A stretch of 64,000 nucleotides of DNA from Thiobaca trueperi (GTDB taxonomy: Bacteria > Pseudomonadota > Gammaproteobacteria > Chromatiales > Chromatiaceae): the NCBI RefSeq assembly GCF_004342175.1, contig NZ_SMAO01000007.1, positions 124,001-188,000 of the forward strand, written 5' to 3'. Shown piece by piece: positions 17,401 to 28,960 of the stretch. Made by a program: the position numbers and the translations under genes. Every line of letters starts with the position of its first letter. Position 1 is the first letter of the stretch. The notes under the pieces are model-generated. The model made no database searches. It had not been told where the DNA came from and was given only the letters and a program-made list of their open reading frames with translations.

Positions 17401-18494
17401 GCAGCATCCTGTGGGCTCAGCTCGCCCGTGATATGCAGCGGGTCTGTCGTCACCGCTGCGGGCAGATCCAGTGGGGCGCGAAGACCCTGGAGCGCGGCAT
17501 CGAGGGTCAGGCGCGCGGCGTCGCCCTCGGCGGTTGCGGTCAGGCGGTCGAGCCCGTAATCACCGAAGGCGAGTCCGTCCAATTCGAGTCTGGCGTTGCC
17601 CTGAGGCGCGTCCAGGGTGCCGCGCACATCCGCCTTGAGCGCGATCCGCCGCCAGCCGAGATCCTGCGCCGTCAGCGCCATCGCTGGCACCTCGGCGGAG
17701 AGACGCAGCCCGCTGGTGGAGCTGGTGTTGAGATCCAGCACGCCCTCGGCGGCGGCCTGCAAGGGTCCGGCTTCCAGTCTGGCGTCGAGCGCGAGCGCGG
17801 TGGACGGCCCTTCTGCGCGGGCGTCGAAGCGCCAGCCATCCAGGTCAGCCGGGACGCGCAGGCCGAGCGGCTCGGCCAGCCGTGCAAGCAGACCGCCGGA
17901 GGCTTCTTCCAGTCCGAGCTTCAGGTCATAGCGCCCGGCGTCGATGCCCCATTCCAGGCTGTAGCGATCCGCGCGGCCAATGGCGGCGACACGCAGTGCG
18001 CCCCGGCTTCTATCGATGGACAGTGCATCGCCGCTGCCCTCGACCGTCAGTCGCGGCGCGCCGGGCAGTGCCTGCTCCAGACTCAGATCCGCAATCGCCA
18101 GATGTTGCAGCAGCACCTGCATCGGCAATCGAATCGGCCCGCTTGGCTCATCGTCGTTTGCTTCTGGCAGGCGACTCAGGACCACCGCACGGGCGGTCAG
18201 CGCCTCGACGGCGATTTTGCCGCGCGGCAGTTGCCAGAGATCCAGATCGAGTACGGCATCTTCGACCAGCAGCCAGACGCCCGCTTCGTCGCGCAGCTCC
18301 AGACGGGCGAGACGCGGCGCGGTCGGCAGGGTGCCGCTCAGTCCCGACAGCACGACCTGACCACCGGTCAGCGATTCCAGCCTGGCGACCAGGAAGCCGC
18401 GTCCGGGTTCGGTATTGACGGCCAGCAGCAGCAACGCCAGCAGCAGGACGGGCGTCAGCAGGATGATCGACAGTGGCAGCAGAAAACGGCGCAT
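14466..18494 (-). CDS. tamB: Translocation and assembly module protein TamB
   Basis: 1342-residue inner-membrane-anchored AsmA-like bridge that works with TamA in outer-membrane assembly and phospholipid transport. The N-terminus MRRFLLPLSIILLTPVLLLALLL is the signal anchor, and it fixes the start at 18494. The long middle is rich in alternating beta-strand sequence. The C-terminal ~350 residues form the conserved DUF490 domain, ending in an aromatic beta strand (AAYEREY) as in outer-membrane-interacting proteins. The start lies two bases after the tamA stop, so the pair is coupled. Large antisense open frames across it are shadows of the GC-rich sequence. Confidence 0.93.
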   Translation of the reverse strand: MRRFLLPLSIILLTPVLLLALLLLAVNTEPGRGFLVARLESLTGGQVVLSGLSGTLPTAPRLARLELRDEAGVWLLVEDAVLDLDLWQLPRGKIAVEALTARAVVLSRLPEANDDEPSGPIRLPMQVLLQHLAIADLSLEQALPGAPRLTVEGSGDALSIDRSRGALRVAAIGRADRYSLEWGIDAGRYDLKLGLEEASGGLLARLAEPLGLRVPADLDGWRFDARAEGPSTALALDARLEAGPLQAAAEGVLDLNTSSTSGLRLSAEVPAMALTAQDLGWRRIALKADVRGTLDAPQGNARLELDGLAFGDYGLDRLTATAEGDAARLTLDAALQGLRAPLDLPAAVTTDPLHITGELSPQDAALPFQLSAKHPLLDLAAEGRLAERTGRATLNLPDLAAFATLIGAKLAGSARFEVAGAAGDSPHLDASGDLKLTQAPGPLVALLGASAPLALKVRQDGDVWQLDSARIKGAKLKVAAQGQLAGETLTLGWALDLSDLGALGPGWSGRLQALGGLSGSLDAPELVAELETDANLGEAGRGRLAGRLAARLAPAEVALTLNGDWAGQPVAIDLQAGRTTDGALTLSFGDSRWASVAASGSLRLPHGATLPQGEIRLNAPRLADLNPLLAILSPPTGGQPAPTVAGRLDARLALTDAGQALIEADGKGLTLPGAVGIESLMLTAQVKSPLGAATTDATLRLRGLAAGEIGGDLSLTARGTANALDLTADARLTSPAGPLVLTTSARLDAPASRLAVQRLETSARGETLRLLAPSTLNFADGLAVDRLRLGLRKGTLDLAGRLMPRLDLNATLAGLPLDLVQLAAPDVPLTGTLGAQIRLAGALDAPTGSLRVQATELRLNEGAARSLPATQIQISADLGERGTDLDARLATGKGASLQVRGRIDGRLPFAPGALALRADGQVDLGLLDPLLTSGGRQISGRAVLDTRIVGTLAAPRLNGTLQLSDATLRDRTIGLALTGMTGTLRLADDTLRVERLTARAGPGSLTLDGSVGVLAPGLPVDLRLVASEARPVQSDIASVKGNADLTLRGRARERLDLAGNVRLDEVDIRLPEHLPANIATLEVRERGTADHPNPPTPRTQTSAPLDLGLDLSVSAPRRIYLRGRGVDAELGGEVQVRGTAANPNLSGGFKLLRGEYELVGQTLNFSRGRIGFDGATGIDPTLDLEARVTTADSTAILAVLGTASAPRIELRGEPELPQDEVLSRLLFGVAGGRLSPLQAARLGMAAASLAGIGKGGGFGVLDRARTGLGLDRLSVGTDEQGGATVEGGRYLSERVYLGARQSARTNETQGVVRIELTPNIRLEADVGATGGTRAGAAYEREY

Positions 18495-18496
18495 GC

Positions 18497-20422
18497 TCAG
18501 AATGCCTGTCCAATTCCAATATAAAGCTGCACTGGCGAATCGCCGTCGTCGGGATTGAGCGGGGTGGCGACGTCGACCCGCACCGGGCCGATGGGGGTGT
18601 AATAACGCACCCCGAGACCGACACCGACCGCCAGCGCGCCAGTGCCGGGAATGCCGTTTTCGCTCACCATGCCAGCGTCGGAAAAGGCGACCGCGCCCCA
18701 GTTGGCACCGAATCGCTGGCGCCATTCGAGCGCCATCTCCAGCAGCCCGTCGCCGCCAGCAGGCGAGCCGGATGCCGTCTCGGGGCCGATGGACTGGAAG
18801 GGATAACCGCGCACCGAGCCGCCCCCGCCGGAATAGAAGCGCCAGTCCGGCGGCACCGCTTCCGGGCCGGCGCCGACGATGCTGCCCAGCGCGAAACGAC
18901 CGGCGAGGATGGAGCGTCCGCTTTGACTCCCTGAATCGGCTTCCTGCGCATCGCTGTCTGCCGCGCCTGCCCTGGTCAAGCCGGCGAACAGATTGCCGGT
19001 CAGCCCCTGAGTGAGATCGAGATAGGTCGATCCGGCCACACGCGCGACGAGGAAACCCGAGCCGTCGCCCTCCAGCACCTGGGTTGGCGTGACCTGGGAG
19101 CCGAGACGCAGGCCCCGATGCGGATCCAGCGGGTTGTCGGTGGTGTCGTAAGTCAGGGTCAGGGGCAGCGAAAGCAGTTGATAGTTTCGCGCCGTTCCGT
19201 CCTGCACGATCCGCGAACGCTGGAAGGCCAGCCCGGCGCTGGCGGAGAGTCCGGCAGAAAAGCGCCGCTCCAGTGCCGCGCCAGCGGTCACGGCTTCGCG
19301 ATCATAGGCATCGAGACTTTCCTTGACCCCGCCCAGATCCAGGCGCAGATCGAGATTGCGCAGCCAGAGATCGGGGATGCGCAGACTGACGTTGGCGAGA
19401 TAGCTGAGATCTTCCGGCGCGCTCTCGATCAGATGTCCGATCTCGCCTTTCACGGTCAGTTGCTCGGCCCGGCCAAAGAGGTTGCGATGGATCCAGGAGG
19501 TCGAGAGACTCGCGCCCTCGTCGGTCGAATAGGCACCGGCAAAGCGCAGCACGCGCGGCGGACGTTCAGCGACCTCCAGGGTCAGCGGCAACTGATCCTG
19601 CGCATCCGGTTTGGTGTCCGGGGTGAGTCGCGCCCAGGCCAGCACGCCACCCGCCAGCAGATCCTGGCGCGCCGCTTCCAGACGGCTCGGGCTGTATGGC
19701 TCACCCGGCGTCAGACCCAGGCGGCGCAGAACATAATCCTCGCGCAGCCGGTCGAGTCCATGCACCGAAACGGTTCCCAGACTGAGCCGGGGACCGGGAT
19801 CGGCCAGATAGACGACATCCATGGTGCGGGTATCGTGATCCACCACCGCATCGGGTGGCGGGAGGGTGGCCAGGGCAAAGCCTTCCTCGCGCAGGGCGCG
19901 CAGCACCGCTGCACCGGCGGCGAGCACATCCGCTGCGCGCGCCGGCTCGCCGGGCTTGAGATGGAAAGCGGCCCTGGCAGCCTCGGGCACGGGGCCGTCG
20001 AGCCGCACGACCCCGAGTTGATAAAGCGGTCCCGGATCGATCTGGACCGACACTGCGACCGGCGGCGCCGACGGCAGGTTTTCGAGCATTGGAAGCAGAG
20101 TCGGATCCCGGGTGGCAAGCCCGGCGATGCGAACCTGAATGGACGCATCGTAATAGCCGAAACTGCGCAGCACGTCATCGAAGCGCGCCGCGTCGGCCTC
20201 GGCGCGGGCGATGAGCGCGAAGGGGCCGACCGGTGCCTCCTCGCGCAACCCGGCGAGCTGGGATGAATCGGTGACCGCCTGATCGATCCGGGCATTGCCG
20301 GTCGGTGCCAGGGTCAGACTGTAAGGCATGGGGTCGGCTGCCAGCACGGCGGTCACGCCAGTCAAGCCCGCACAGATCGATAGAAACCGCATCCAGCGGC
20401 GGCTGGGGTTGGGATTCGCCAT
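18497..20422 (-). CDS. tamA: Translocation and assembly module protein TamA (Omp85 family)
   Basis: About 641 residues. A signal peptide precedes AADPMPYSLTLAPTGN. Three POTRA-type domains follow to about residue 290 (blocks such as LYQLGVVRLDGPVPEAARAAFHLKPGEP and LGTVSVHGLDRLREDYVLRRLGL). The last ~350 residues are an Omp85 barrel with the VRGYPFQSIGPE lid-lock-type motif and the terminal strand PVQLYIGIGQAF. The ATG at 20422 is chosen; alternatives are at 20455 and 20392 (MRFLSICAGL, the signal core itself). It sits between pgm and tamB on the minus strand and is very probably one transcript with tamB. Confidence 0.92.
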   Translation of the reverse strand: MANPNPSRRWMRFLSICAGLTGVTAVLAADPMPYSLTLAPTGNARIDQAVTDSSQLAGLREEAPVGPFALIARAEADAARFDDVLRSFGYYDASIQVRIAGLATRDPTLLPMLENLPSAPPVAVSVQIDPGPLYQLGVVRLDGPVPEAARAAFHLKPGEPARAADVLAAGAAVLRALREEGFALATLPPPDAVVDHDTRTMDVVYLADPGPRLSLGTVSVHGLDRLREDYVLRRLGLTPGEPYSPSRLEAARQDLLAGGVLAWARLTPDTKPDAQDQLPLTLEVAERPPRVLRFAGAYSTDEGASLSTSWIHRNLFGRAEQLTVKGEIGHLIESAPEDLSYLANVSLRIPDLWLRNLDLRLDLGGVKESLDAYDREAVTAGAALERRFSAGLSASAGLAFQRSRIVQDGTARNYQLLSLPLTLTYDTTDNPLDPHRGLRLGSQVTPTQVLEGDGSGFLVARVAGSTYLDLTQGLTGNLFAGLTRAGAADSDAQEADSGSQSGRSILAGRFALGSIVGAGPEAVPPDWRFYSGGGGSVRGYPFQSIGPETASGSPAGGDGLLEMALEWRQRFGANWGAVAFSDAGMVSENGIPGTGALAVGVGLGVRYYTPIGPVRVDVATPLNPDDGDSPVQLYIGIGQAF

Positions 20423-20457
20423 CTTGCGATTCAAGCCAGTCCCATCCCATGCCATGG

Positions 20458-22257
<1,800 letters not shown>

Positions 22258-22295
22258 TCAACCCAACCCATACAGATAGAAGGTCACAAAGCAAG

Positions 22296-24215
22296 ATGAC
22301 AGTCGAAGCGCATAAGGAAACACTGGAATTCAAGGCCGAGGTCAGTCAGGTGCTGGATCTGGTGATCCGGTCACTCTACTCGAACAAGGAGATCTTTCTG
22401 CGCGAGCTGATCTCGAATGCCTCGGATGCGGCGGAAAAGCTCCGCTTCGAGGCGCTGAGCGACGATGGACTTTACGAAGGCGACAGCGAGCTGCGGATTC
22501 GGGTCACGGCCGACCGCGAGGCCGGCACGCTCACCATCTCGGACAACGGCATCGGTCTGGGCCGCCAGGAGGTGATGGAGACCATCGGCAGCATCGCCAG
22601 TTCTGGCACCCGCCGTTTCATCGAGAGCATGTCCGGCGATCAGGCCAAGGACAGCAAGCTGATCGGCCAGTTCGGCGTCGGCTTTTATTCCGCCTATATC
22701 GTCGCCGACAGGGTCACGCTGATCTCGCGTCGCGCCGGTCTGGGCGCCGAACATGGCGTGCGCTGGGAGTCCGATGGTCGTGGCAGCTATACGCTGGAGA
22801 CGGTCGAGAAGGCCGGTCGCGGCACCGATGTCATCCTCCATCTGAAAGAGGACGAAAAGGAGTTTCTGGATAGCTGGCGGGTGCGTTCCATCATCGGCAA
22901 GTTCTCCGACCACATCGCCCTGCCGGTCGAGATGGCCAAGGAACTTTACGGCGAAGAGGCCGAGCAGAAAAAGGGCGAGCCGCCCGAATTCGAGCAGGTC
23001 AATCGCGGCACCGCGCTGTGGATGCGCAGCAAGTCGGAGATCACCGACGAGGAATACAACGACTTCTACAAGCACGTCTCGCACGACTTCCAGCCGCCGC
23101 TGGCCCATGCCCACAACCGGGTCGAGGGCACCAACGAATATACCGCGCTGCTCTATGTCCCGAGCAAGGCGCCCTGGGATCTCTTCGACCGCGAGCAGAA
23201 ACACGGCGTCAAGCTCTATGTGAAGCGTGTCTTCATCATGGACGAGGCCGACAAGCTGATGCCGCACTATCTGCGCTTCGTCAAGGGCGTGGTGGACTCC
23301 GACGACCTGCCGCTGAACGTCTCGCGCGAGATCCTCCAGCACAACCGCAAGATCGATACCATCCGTCAGGCCAATACCAAGCGCGTACTGGGTCTGCTGG
23401 AAACCCTGGCGACCGAGGAGCCGGAGAAATATGCCAGCTTCTGGGACGAATTCGGCAAGGTGATCAAGGAAGGTCCGGCTGAAGATTTCGCCAACCGCGA
23501 GAAGATCGCCAGTCTGCTGCGTTTTGCCTCGACCCACAGCGAGGACAATGCCCAGCGCGTCTCCTTCGACGACTATCTCGGGCGCATGAAGGAGGGTCAG
23601 GACAAGATCTATTACATTACCGCCGACAGTCCGGCAGCGGCCCGTTTCAGCCCGCATCTGGAGGTCTTCCGCAAGAAGGGCGTCGAGGTCCTGCTGCTGT
23701 CGGATCGGGTCGACGAATGGCTGGTCAGCCATCTGACCGAGTACAAGGACAAGCCGCTTCAGTCGGTGGCCAAGGGCGATCTGGATCTGGGCGAACTGGC
23801 CGACAAGGACGAGCAGGAAACCAGGGAAAAGGCCGCCGCCGAGCATGGCACCCTGCTGGAGCGTCTCAAGACCGCGCTCGGCGAGCGGGTCGAGGCGGTG
23901 CGTCCCAGTACCCGGCTGGTCGATTCACCCGCCTGTCTGGTGGTCGGGGCGGACGACATGAGCGCCAATCTGGCGCGGGTGCTCAAGGCCGTCGGTCAGA
24001 GCGCACCCGAGACCAAACCAACCCTGGAGGTCAATCTGGATCATCCGCTGGTCAGGCGTCTGGAGTCCGAAACGGACGAAGGGCGCTTCGGCGATCTCGG
24101 CATGATCCTCTTCGATCAGGCACAACTGGCCGAAGGCGGTCAGCTTGACGATCCGGCTGGTTTCGTCGGACGGCTGAACAAGCTGATGCTCAATATGATG
24201 ATGGCCGGCGGCTGA
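22296..24215 (+). CDS. htpG: Molecular chaperone HtpG (Hsp90)
   Basis: 639-residue cytosolic Hsp90. The N-terminal GHKL ATPase has the helix [17 protein letters not shown], the ATP loop ISDNGIGLG and the lid [15 protein letters not shown]. The middle-domain arginine is in [11 protein letters not shown]. The C-terminal dimerisation domain ends near the stop. The ATG at 22296 gives [16 protein letters not shown]; upstream in-frame codons do not fit. It is divergent from pgm and followed by a perfect 13-bp hairpin. Confidence 0.98.
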   Translation: MTVEAHKETLEFKAEVSQVLDLVIRSLYSNKEIFLRELISNASDAAEKLRFEALSDDGLYEGDSELRIRVTADREAGTLTISDNGIGLGRQEVMETIGSIASSGTRRFIESMSGDQAKDSKLIGQFGVGFYSAYIVADRVTLISRRAGLGAEHGVRWESDGRGSYTLETVEKAGRGTDVILHLKEDEKEFLDSWRVRSIIGKFSDHIALPVEMAKELYGEEAEQKKGEPPEFEQVNRGTALWMRSKSEITDEEYNDFYKHVSHDFQPPLAHAHNRVEGTNEYTALLYVPSKAPWDLFDREQKHGVKLYVKRVFIMDEADKLMPHYLRFVKGVVDSDDLPLNVSREILQHNRKIDTIRQANTKRVLGLLETLATEEPEKYASFWDEFGKVIKEGPAEDFANREKIASLLRFASTHSEDNAQRVSFDDYLGRMKEGQDKIYYITADSPAAARFSPHLEVFRKKGVEVLLLSDRVDEWLVSHLTEYKDKPLQSVAKGDLDLGELADKDEQETREKAAAEHGTLLERLKTALGERVEAVRPSTRLVDSPACLVVGADDMSANLARVLKAVGQSAPETKPTLEVNLDHPLVRRLESETDEGRFGDLGMILFDQAQLAEGGQLDDPAGFVGRLNKLMLNMMMAGG

Positions 24216-24223
24216 TGAGACGC

Positions 24224-24255
24224 AGGCCAGCGCGCCGCAACGGGCGCGCTGGCCT
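24224..24255 (+). terminator. Hairpin terminator-like structure after htpG
   Basis: AGGCCAGCGCGCC (24224-24236) pairs perfectly over 13 bp with GGCGCGCTGGCCT (24243-24255) around GCAACG. It is nine bases after the htpG stop. There is no T-run, so it may act in 3'-end protection or Rho-assisted termination. Confidence 0.65.
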
Positions 24256-24404
24256 GACTGAAGCAGCATGATCGACACGAAACTGCTGAAGGTGGTCGGA
24301 CAGCGGTTGACTCGGGTTGAAGGCAACCGGGATTCTGAGTTACCTTGATCGGCTCTCAATCATCTGCGCCGATTCTTCGCGGCGCGCGGGCGGGTATCCC
24401 ATCC

Positions 24405-25919
24405 ATGTGCGGAATCGTTGGAATCGTCGGCCACAGTCCGGTCAATCAGTCACTTTACGATGCGCTGCTGGTCTTGCAGCATCGCGGCCAGGATGCCGCC
24501 GGGATCGTCACCTGTCAGGGCGACAGACTCTATCTGCGCAAGGACAAGGGTCTGGCGCGGGATGTGTTCCAAACGCGCCACATGATCCAGTTGCCCGGCA
24601 ACATGGGGGTCGGTCATGTGCGCTATCCTACCGCCGGGGCCGCCGGTTCGGCTGAGGCGCAGCCTTTCTATGTCAACTCGCCCTATGGCATCGTGCTGGC
24701 GCATAACGGCAACCTGACCAATGCCGAAGACCTCAAGCGCGATCTCTTCGTCGATGATCTGCGTCATCTCAATACCGAATCCGATTCCGAAGTCCTGCTC
24801 AACATCTTCGCCCACGAGTTGCAGATCCAGGGCAAGCTGCGCATCGACGAGCAGGATGTCTTCCGCGCCGTCGCCGGGGTGCATCGGCGCTGTCTGGGCG
24901 GTTATGCTGCAGTCGCCATGATCCCCGGTTTTGGCCTGTTCGGCTTTCGCGATCCCAACGGGATCCGTCCGCTGGTCTATGGTCGCCGCGAGACCCCCGA
25001 AGGTACCGAGTACATGATCGCCTCGGAGAGTGTGGCGCTCGACACCATCGGCTTCCAGATCATCGCCGATGTCGCGCCCGGCGAAACGGTGCTGATCACG
25101 GTCGATGGCATGATCCATACCCGCCAGTGCGCCGCGCAGCCGGTGCTCTCGCCCTGCATCTTCGAGTTCGTCTATTTCGCCCGCCCGGATTCGATCATCG
25201 ACAACATCTCGGTGCACAAGGCCCGTTCGCGCATGGGCAAAAAGCTGGCGGCCAAGATCAAGCGCGAGTGGTCCAATCACGATATCGATGTGGTGATCCC
25301 GATCCCGGACACCAGCCGCACCGCCGCCCTGCAACTGGCCAATCATCTGGGCGTTCCCTATGCCGAGGGCTTCATCAAGAACCGCTATATCGGTCGCACC
25401 TTCATCATGCCGGGGCAGAAGGTGCGCAAGAAATCGGTGCGGCAGAAGCTCAACGCCATTGAGCTGGAATTCCGCAGGAAGAACGTCCTGCTGGTGGACG
25501 ATTCCATCGTGCGCGGCACCACCTCGCAGCAGATTATCCAGATGGCCCGCGATGCCGGCGCGCACCGGGTCTATTTCGCCTCCGCCGCGCCGCCGGTGCG
25601 CTATCCGAACGTCTATGGCATCGACATGCCGGCGGCCAGTGAGCTCATCGCCCACGGTCGCACCGAAGACGAGGTGGCGCGCGAATTGGGGGCCGACAGA
25701 CTGATTTTTCAGGATCTCGACGATCTGATCGAGGCCGTCCAGAAAAAGGGCAAGAGTCATGTCGATCGTTTCGATACCTCGGTCTTCGATGGTCATTATG
25801 TGACCGGGGATGTCACACCTGAGTATCTCCAGGCGCTCGAAGCCCGGCGTAACGACAGCGCCAAGGAGAGCCGTTTTCCGTGCAGCGAGAGCGCCATTGA
25901 TCTCTACAACAGCGACTGA
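24405..25919 (+). CDS. purF: Amidophosphoribosyltransferase
   Basis: First committed step of purine synthesis: glutamine plus PRPP gives phosphoribosylamine. 504 residues. The nucleophile Cys2 follows the initiator Met (MCGIVGIVG), which fixes the start although no strong ribosome binding site is seen. The glutaminase domain runs to about 230. The phosphoribosyltransferase half has the PRPP loop [13 protein letters not shown] and the RSRMGKKLA and [10 protein letters not shown] blocks. The commonly linked cvpA is not upstream; htpG is. It overlaps the 5' end of metZ, a common purF-metZ arrangement in Pseudomonas-like bacteria. Confidence 0.98.
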   Translation: MCGIVGIVGHSPVNQSLYDALLVLQHRGQDAAGIVTCQGDRLYLRKDKGLARDVFQTRHMIQLPGNMGVGHVRYPTAGAAGSAEAQPFYVNSPYGIVLAHNGNLTNAEDLKRDLFVDDLRHLNTESDSEVLLNIFAHELQIQGKLRIDEQDVFRAVAGVHRRCLGGYAAVAMIPGFGLFGFRDPNGIRPLVYGRRETPEGTEYMIASESVALDTIGFQIIADVAPGETVLITVDGMIHTRQCAAQPVLSPCIFEFVYFARPDSIIDNISVHKARSRMGKKLAAKIKREWSNHDIDVVIPIPDTSRTAALQLANHLGVPYAEGFIKNRYIGRTFIMPGQKVRKKSVRQKLNAIELEFRRKNVLLVDDSIVRGTTSQQIIQMARDAGAHRVYFASAAPPVRYPNVYGIDMPAASELIAHGRTEDEVARELGADRLIFQDLDDLIEAVQKKGKSHVDRFDTSVFDGHYVTGDVTPEYLQALEARRNDSAKESRFPCSESAIDLYNSD

Positions 25920-27123
25920 GTTATCCCCCGAGTCCGGCGAGGCAACCGGCGGGATCGGCGGCTTCGCCACCCGCGCCATTCGCACCGGGCATCAGCGGAC
26001 GCCCGAGGGCGAGCACGGCGAGCCGATCTTCACCACCTCCAGTTTCGTCTTCGCCAGCGCCGCCGAGGCGGCGGCGCGCTTTGCTGGCGAGCAGTCGGGC
26101 AACATCTATTCGCGCTTCACCAATCCCACGGTGCGCGCCTTCGAGGAGCGTCTGGCCTCGCTGGAGAGCGGCGAACGCTGCGTGGCGACCGCCTCCGGCA
26201 TGGCGGCCATCCTGGCGGTCTGCATGGGTCTGCTGAAGACGGGCGACCGCATTCTCTCGTCGCGCAGTCTGTTCGGCAGCACCACGCTGCTGTTCAACAA
26301 ATATCTGGCGCGTTTTGGCATCGAGACCGACTATGTGCCGTTGAGCGATCCCGGCGCCTGGGAGGCCGCGATTCATCCGCGCACCCGGCTGCTGTTCTGC
26401 GAGACGCCATCGAATCCGCTGACCGAAATGGTCGACCTGCGCCGCCTGGCTGACATTGCCCATCGTCATGGTTGTCTGCTGGCGGTGGACAACTGTTTCT
26501 GCACCCCGGCGCTGCAACGTCCACTGGAGCTGGGTGCCGATCTGGTCATCCATTCGGCGACCAAATATCTCGACGGTCAGGGCCGCTGCGTCGGCGGGGC
26601 CGTGGTCGGCGATCACAAGCTGGTGGGCGAAGAGGTTTATGGCGTGCTGCGGACCGCTGGTCCCACGCTCAGTCCATTCAATGCCTGGGTCTTTCTCAAG
26701 GGGCTCGAAACGCTCGATCTGCGGATGCAGGCGCACGCGCGGGGCGCGGCGCAACTGGCCGACTGGCTGCTGGCCCAGCCAGCGGTCGAGCGGGTTTATT
26801 ATCCCGGCCTGCCTGAGCATCCGCAGCATCATCTGCTCGGCACGCAACAGCGCAATGGCGGCGGTATCGTCGCCTTCGATGTGCGCGGCGGTCGCGAAGC
26901 GGCCTGGCGCGTGATCGACTCCACCCGGCTGTTGTCCATCACCGCCAATCTCGGCGATGTCAAGACCACCATCACCCATCCGGCGACCACGACCCACGGA
27001 CGCCTGAGCCCGGAAGACCGCGCGACTGCCGGCATCGGCGAGGGGCTGATCCGGGTTGCGGTCGGGCTGGAGGAGGGCGCCGACATCCAGACCGATCTGG
27101 CGCGGGGACTGGCGGGGCTCTGA
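25897..27123 (+). CDS. metZ: O-succinylhomoserine sulfhydrylase
   Basis: PLP enzyme of the Cys/Met metabolism family that makes homocysteine from O-succinylhomoserine and sulfide. About 408 residues. The PLP lysine is in [12 protein letters not shown] (Lys223 in this numbering). Other family blocks are [23 protein letters not shown] and [21 protein letters not shown]. No ATG lies near the expected start. TTG at 25897 overlaps purF by 23 bases and has GCGAGAG upstream. An ATG at 25810 would add 29 unlikely residues and overlap purF by 110 bases. The start is therefore uncertain. Direct sulfide use suits a sulfur bacterium. Confidence 0.9.
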   Translation: MISTTATELSPESGEATGGIGGFATRAIRTGHQRTPEGEHGEPIFTTSSFVFASAAEAAARFAGEQSGNIYSRFTNPTVRAFEERLASLESGERCVATASGMAAILAVCMGLLKTGDRILSSRSLFGSTTLLFNKYLARFGIETDYVPLSDPGAWEAAIHPRTRLLFCETPSNPLTEMVDLRRLADIAHRHGCLLAVDNCFCTPALQRPLELGADLVIHSATKYLDGQGRCVGGAVVGDHKLVGEEVYGVLRTAGPTLSPFNAWVFLKGLETLDLRMQAHARGAAQLADWLLAQPAVERVYYPGLPEHPQHHLLGTQQRNGGGIVAFDVRGGREAAWRVIDSTRLLSITANLGDVKTTITHPATTTHGRLSPEDRATAGIGEGLIRVAVGLEEGADIQTDLARGLAGL

Positions 27124-27333
27124 CGCCTGATAGCTGAATCCGGCACGCTCGATCTGATCAGTCGCCGGACTCTATCGATTGCCGGCACGAGGTGAGCGAT
27201 CAGAGCTGACCGCGCTGTCGGACCTCTTCAATCGCCATTTCGCCAATGACGGCCTGCTGCTGCCGTCCCCGATCCCGAGCCGCTGGTGCGCAGCGAGCTG
27301 CGTCTTGTCCGGCGTTGGCAGGGGCGCGGCAGT

Positions 27334-28164
27334 TCACTTCGAGACCAGCGTCAGGCGGCTGTTTTCATCATCGATCGTCATCTGAAAGCGGCCCAGCACA
27401 TTCATGCCGAGCAGCGCCTGACCGCCGAGCAGCGAATCCTCAATGAAGGCCGCATCGACATCGGCGATGCGCCGCTCGCCCAGCCAGATCGCGACGAGCG
27501 TGCCGATGCGCGCCTCGACCGCCCCATTGGCCGTCTGCACCTGTTGACTGCGCAGACCATCCGCTGCCAGGCCAAGCGACCCGATCAGCGATGCCGGCAG
27601 CACCACCTGGTCGGCGCCGGTATCGATGAGCAGGGATTGCTGCACGCGCTGCTTGTTGGGGCCTTCAAGGGTGATGTTGACGATATGTGCAGATCCCTTG
27701 CGCTGCGTCGAGAGGACGACTTCGCCGGTGTCGCTGGCGCTGGACTGGCTCTTGCCATCGCCTTCGACCACCATCGGTGGTGGAACATAGGCCACCTTTT
27801 CGCCGAGGATGATCACACGCTCGATCCGGTTGTTCGGGGCGGTCACGATGACATGATCGAAATTCTCCAGCAGGGCGTGCAGGCGCGTGAGCAGGTTGCC
27901 GCCCTCGACACGCGCCCTGGCGTCGGCGGTCTGCTCGATGCCGCGTGCCTCGAAGCCATGACGCGACATCAGCCGTTCGAGTTCAGCCTTGACCTCGACG
28001 ACCTGAACCGGTTTTGGCTTTGGCCTGGGCGTTGCGGGCATGGTCCCGGCAGATGCGGGCGCCGGTTCGATCTGAGGTGCTGCCGTCTGCGCCGCCGCAC
28101 CAATCAGCCCGCTGGCGAACAGCAGGATCGACAGCGCAAGACGGCAGATAACAGGATGCGTCAC
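27334..28164 (-). CDS. Retropepsin-like aspartic protease, exported
   Basis: 276 residues with a GTG start and a cleavable-looking signal peptide (LALSILLFASGLIGAAAQ). A Pro-rich linker (about 30-52) and a ~80-residue helix-strand region follow. The C-terminal single-lobe aspartic protease domain has the active site LLIDTGADQVVLP (Asp181) and the closing LLGMNVLGRF motif. This is the clan AA bacterial family whose substrates are mostly unknown. It is periplasmic by inference. The small lysine-rich gene ends 14 bases upstream on the same strand. Confidence 0.85.
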   Translation of the reverse strand: MTHPVICRLALSILLFASGLIGAAAQTAAPQIEPAPASAGTMPATPRPKPKPVQVVEVKAELERLMSRHGFEARGIEQTADARARVEGGNLLTRLHALLENFDHVIVTAPNNRIERVIILGEKVAYVPPPMVVEGDGKSQSSASDTGEVVLSTQRKGSAHIVNITLEGPNKQRVQQSLLIDTGADQVVLPASLIGSLGLAADGLRSQQVQTANGAVEARIGTLVAIWLGERRIADVDAAFIEDSLLGGQALLGMNVLGRFQMTIDDENSRLTLVSK

Positions 28165-28177
28165 GGCAGGGCGCGCT

Positions 28178-28282
28178 TTATTTCTGATTCTCTTTTTTGG
28201 CCTTTTTCTCGGCCTTTTTCTCTTTCATGCTTTTCAGCGGCGCTTTCTTCGTTTCCTTCTTTTTGTCTTCGCCTTTGCTCAT
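28178..28282 (-). CDS. Very small lysine-rich protein, 34 residues
   Basis: ATG at 28282 with GGAG eight bases upstream, ending TAA at 28178. The product begins MSKGEDKKKETKKAPLKSMK and continues KEKK/AEKKAKK. Fifteen of 34 residues are lysine and cysteine is absent. I recall similar short lysine-rich open frames in Pseudomonas and other gammaproteobacteria, so it is likely a real conserved small protein, perhaps nucleic-acid binding. Codon choice is AAG/AAA-rich and lower in GC than its neighbours because of the composition. Confidence 0.65.
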   Translation of the reverse strand: MSKGEDKKKETKKAPLKSMKEKKAEKKAKKENQK

Positions 28283-28498
28283 GGTTGATGCTCCAGTTTG
28301 CATGCGCCCGCTGGCGCGGAATCGAATCCTGACAGTTCAGATCGAACATCAGGCTCCAGGCGGATTGCCGGTCACGTCATAAAGACCGCGATGCCCGCTT
28401 GAAATGGCGTTTAGCATGCCGCCCCGGTGGCGTCAAGGCCGCGAGCGCGAGGGCGGGTATGGTAGAGTGTGCGCCATTTCTCGATGGAGACCGATCCG

Positions 28499-28930
28499 AT
28501 GTTCCCGATGCCTTCTTCCACCCAGCTTTATGTCTTTCTGATCGCAACCGTTTTATTCGCCATGCTGACCGGCTGTCAGGCGCTGCCATCCGCCCGACAG
28601 ACAGTGATCCCACCCACGGACGTTCCAGGACAGGAGTGCGTTGCTCGCTGTGATCTGCCCTACAGCCAGTGCGAGCAGCGCCAGCGGCTGCGCGAAACGC
28701 AATGCCAGCAGGATTTCAAGCAGATCAGCGACGATCATGCCGCCTGCATCGCTGCCAAGGGGCGCCAGTGCCTGCAACCCGTGCCCTGCCAGGGCGCAGA
28801 TATGGGGATTTGCGCGACCCAGCGTGAGGAATGTGTCCTGACCTGCGGCGGGCAGGTTGAATCACGCCCTGAAATCTGGCCCTGGAAGAGCCGGGACGCC
28901 TCTCAACCTGCCCCTGAAGCATCGCCTTAA
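28499..28930 (+). CDS. Cysteine-rich lipoprotein, function unknown
   Basis: About 143 residues from ATG 28499 (GGAG nine bases upstream). A signal peptide ends in the lipobox LTGC. The mature part has ten further cysteines, many in CxxxC spacing (ECVARC, CVLTC), so it should fold with several disulfides in the periplasm or outer membrane. The charged middle (CEQRQRLRETQCQQDF) suggests a helical hairpin held by disulfides. Family not recognised. It converges with the AGCS transporter. Confidence 0.75.
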   Translation: MFPMPSSTQLYVFLIATVLFAMLTGCQALPSARQTVIPPTDVPGQECVARCDLPYSQCEQRQRLRETQCQQDFKQISDDHAACIAAKGRQCLQPVPCQGADMGICATQREECVLTCGGQVESRPEIWPWKSRDASQPAPEASP

Positions 28931-28960
28931 GCGCCCTGGTGCGCCAGCGTCTTCAGCACA

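Noticed and set aside
16578-18524. 648-codon plus-strand open frame antisense to tamB (and similar long antisense frames at 7364-9214, 20305-22086, 22371-23846, 24450-25985)
   Set aside because: They lie opposite genes with clear family signatures. Their Gln/Arg/Gly-rich composition is what high-GC codon bias produces on the opposite strand, and none shows a domain.
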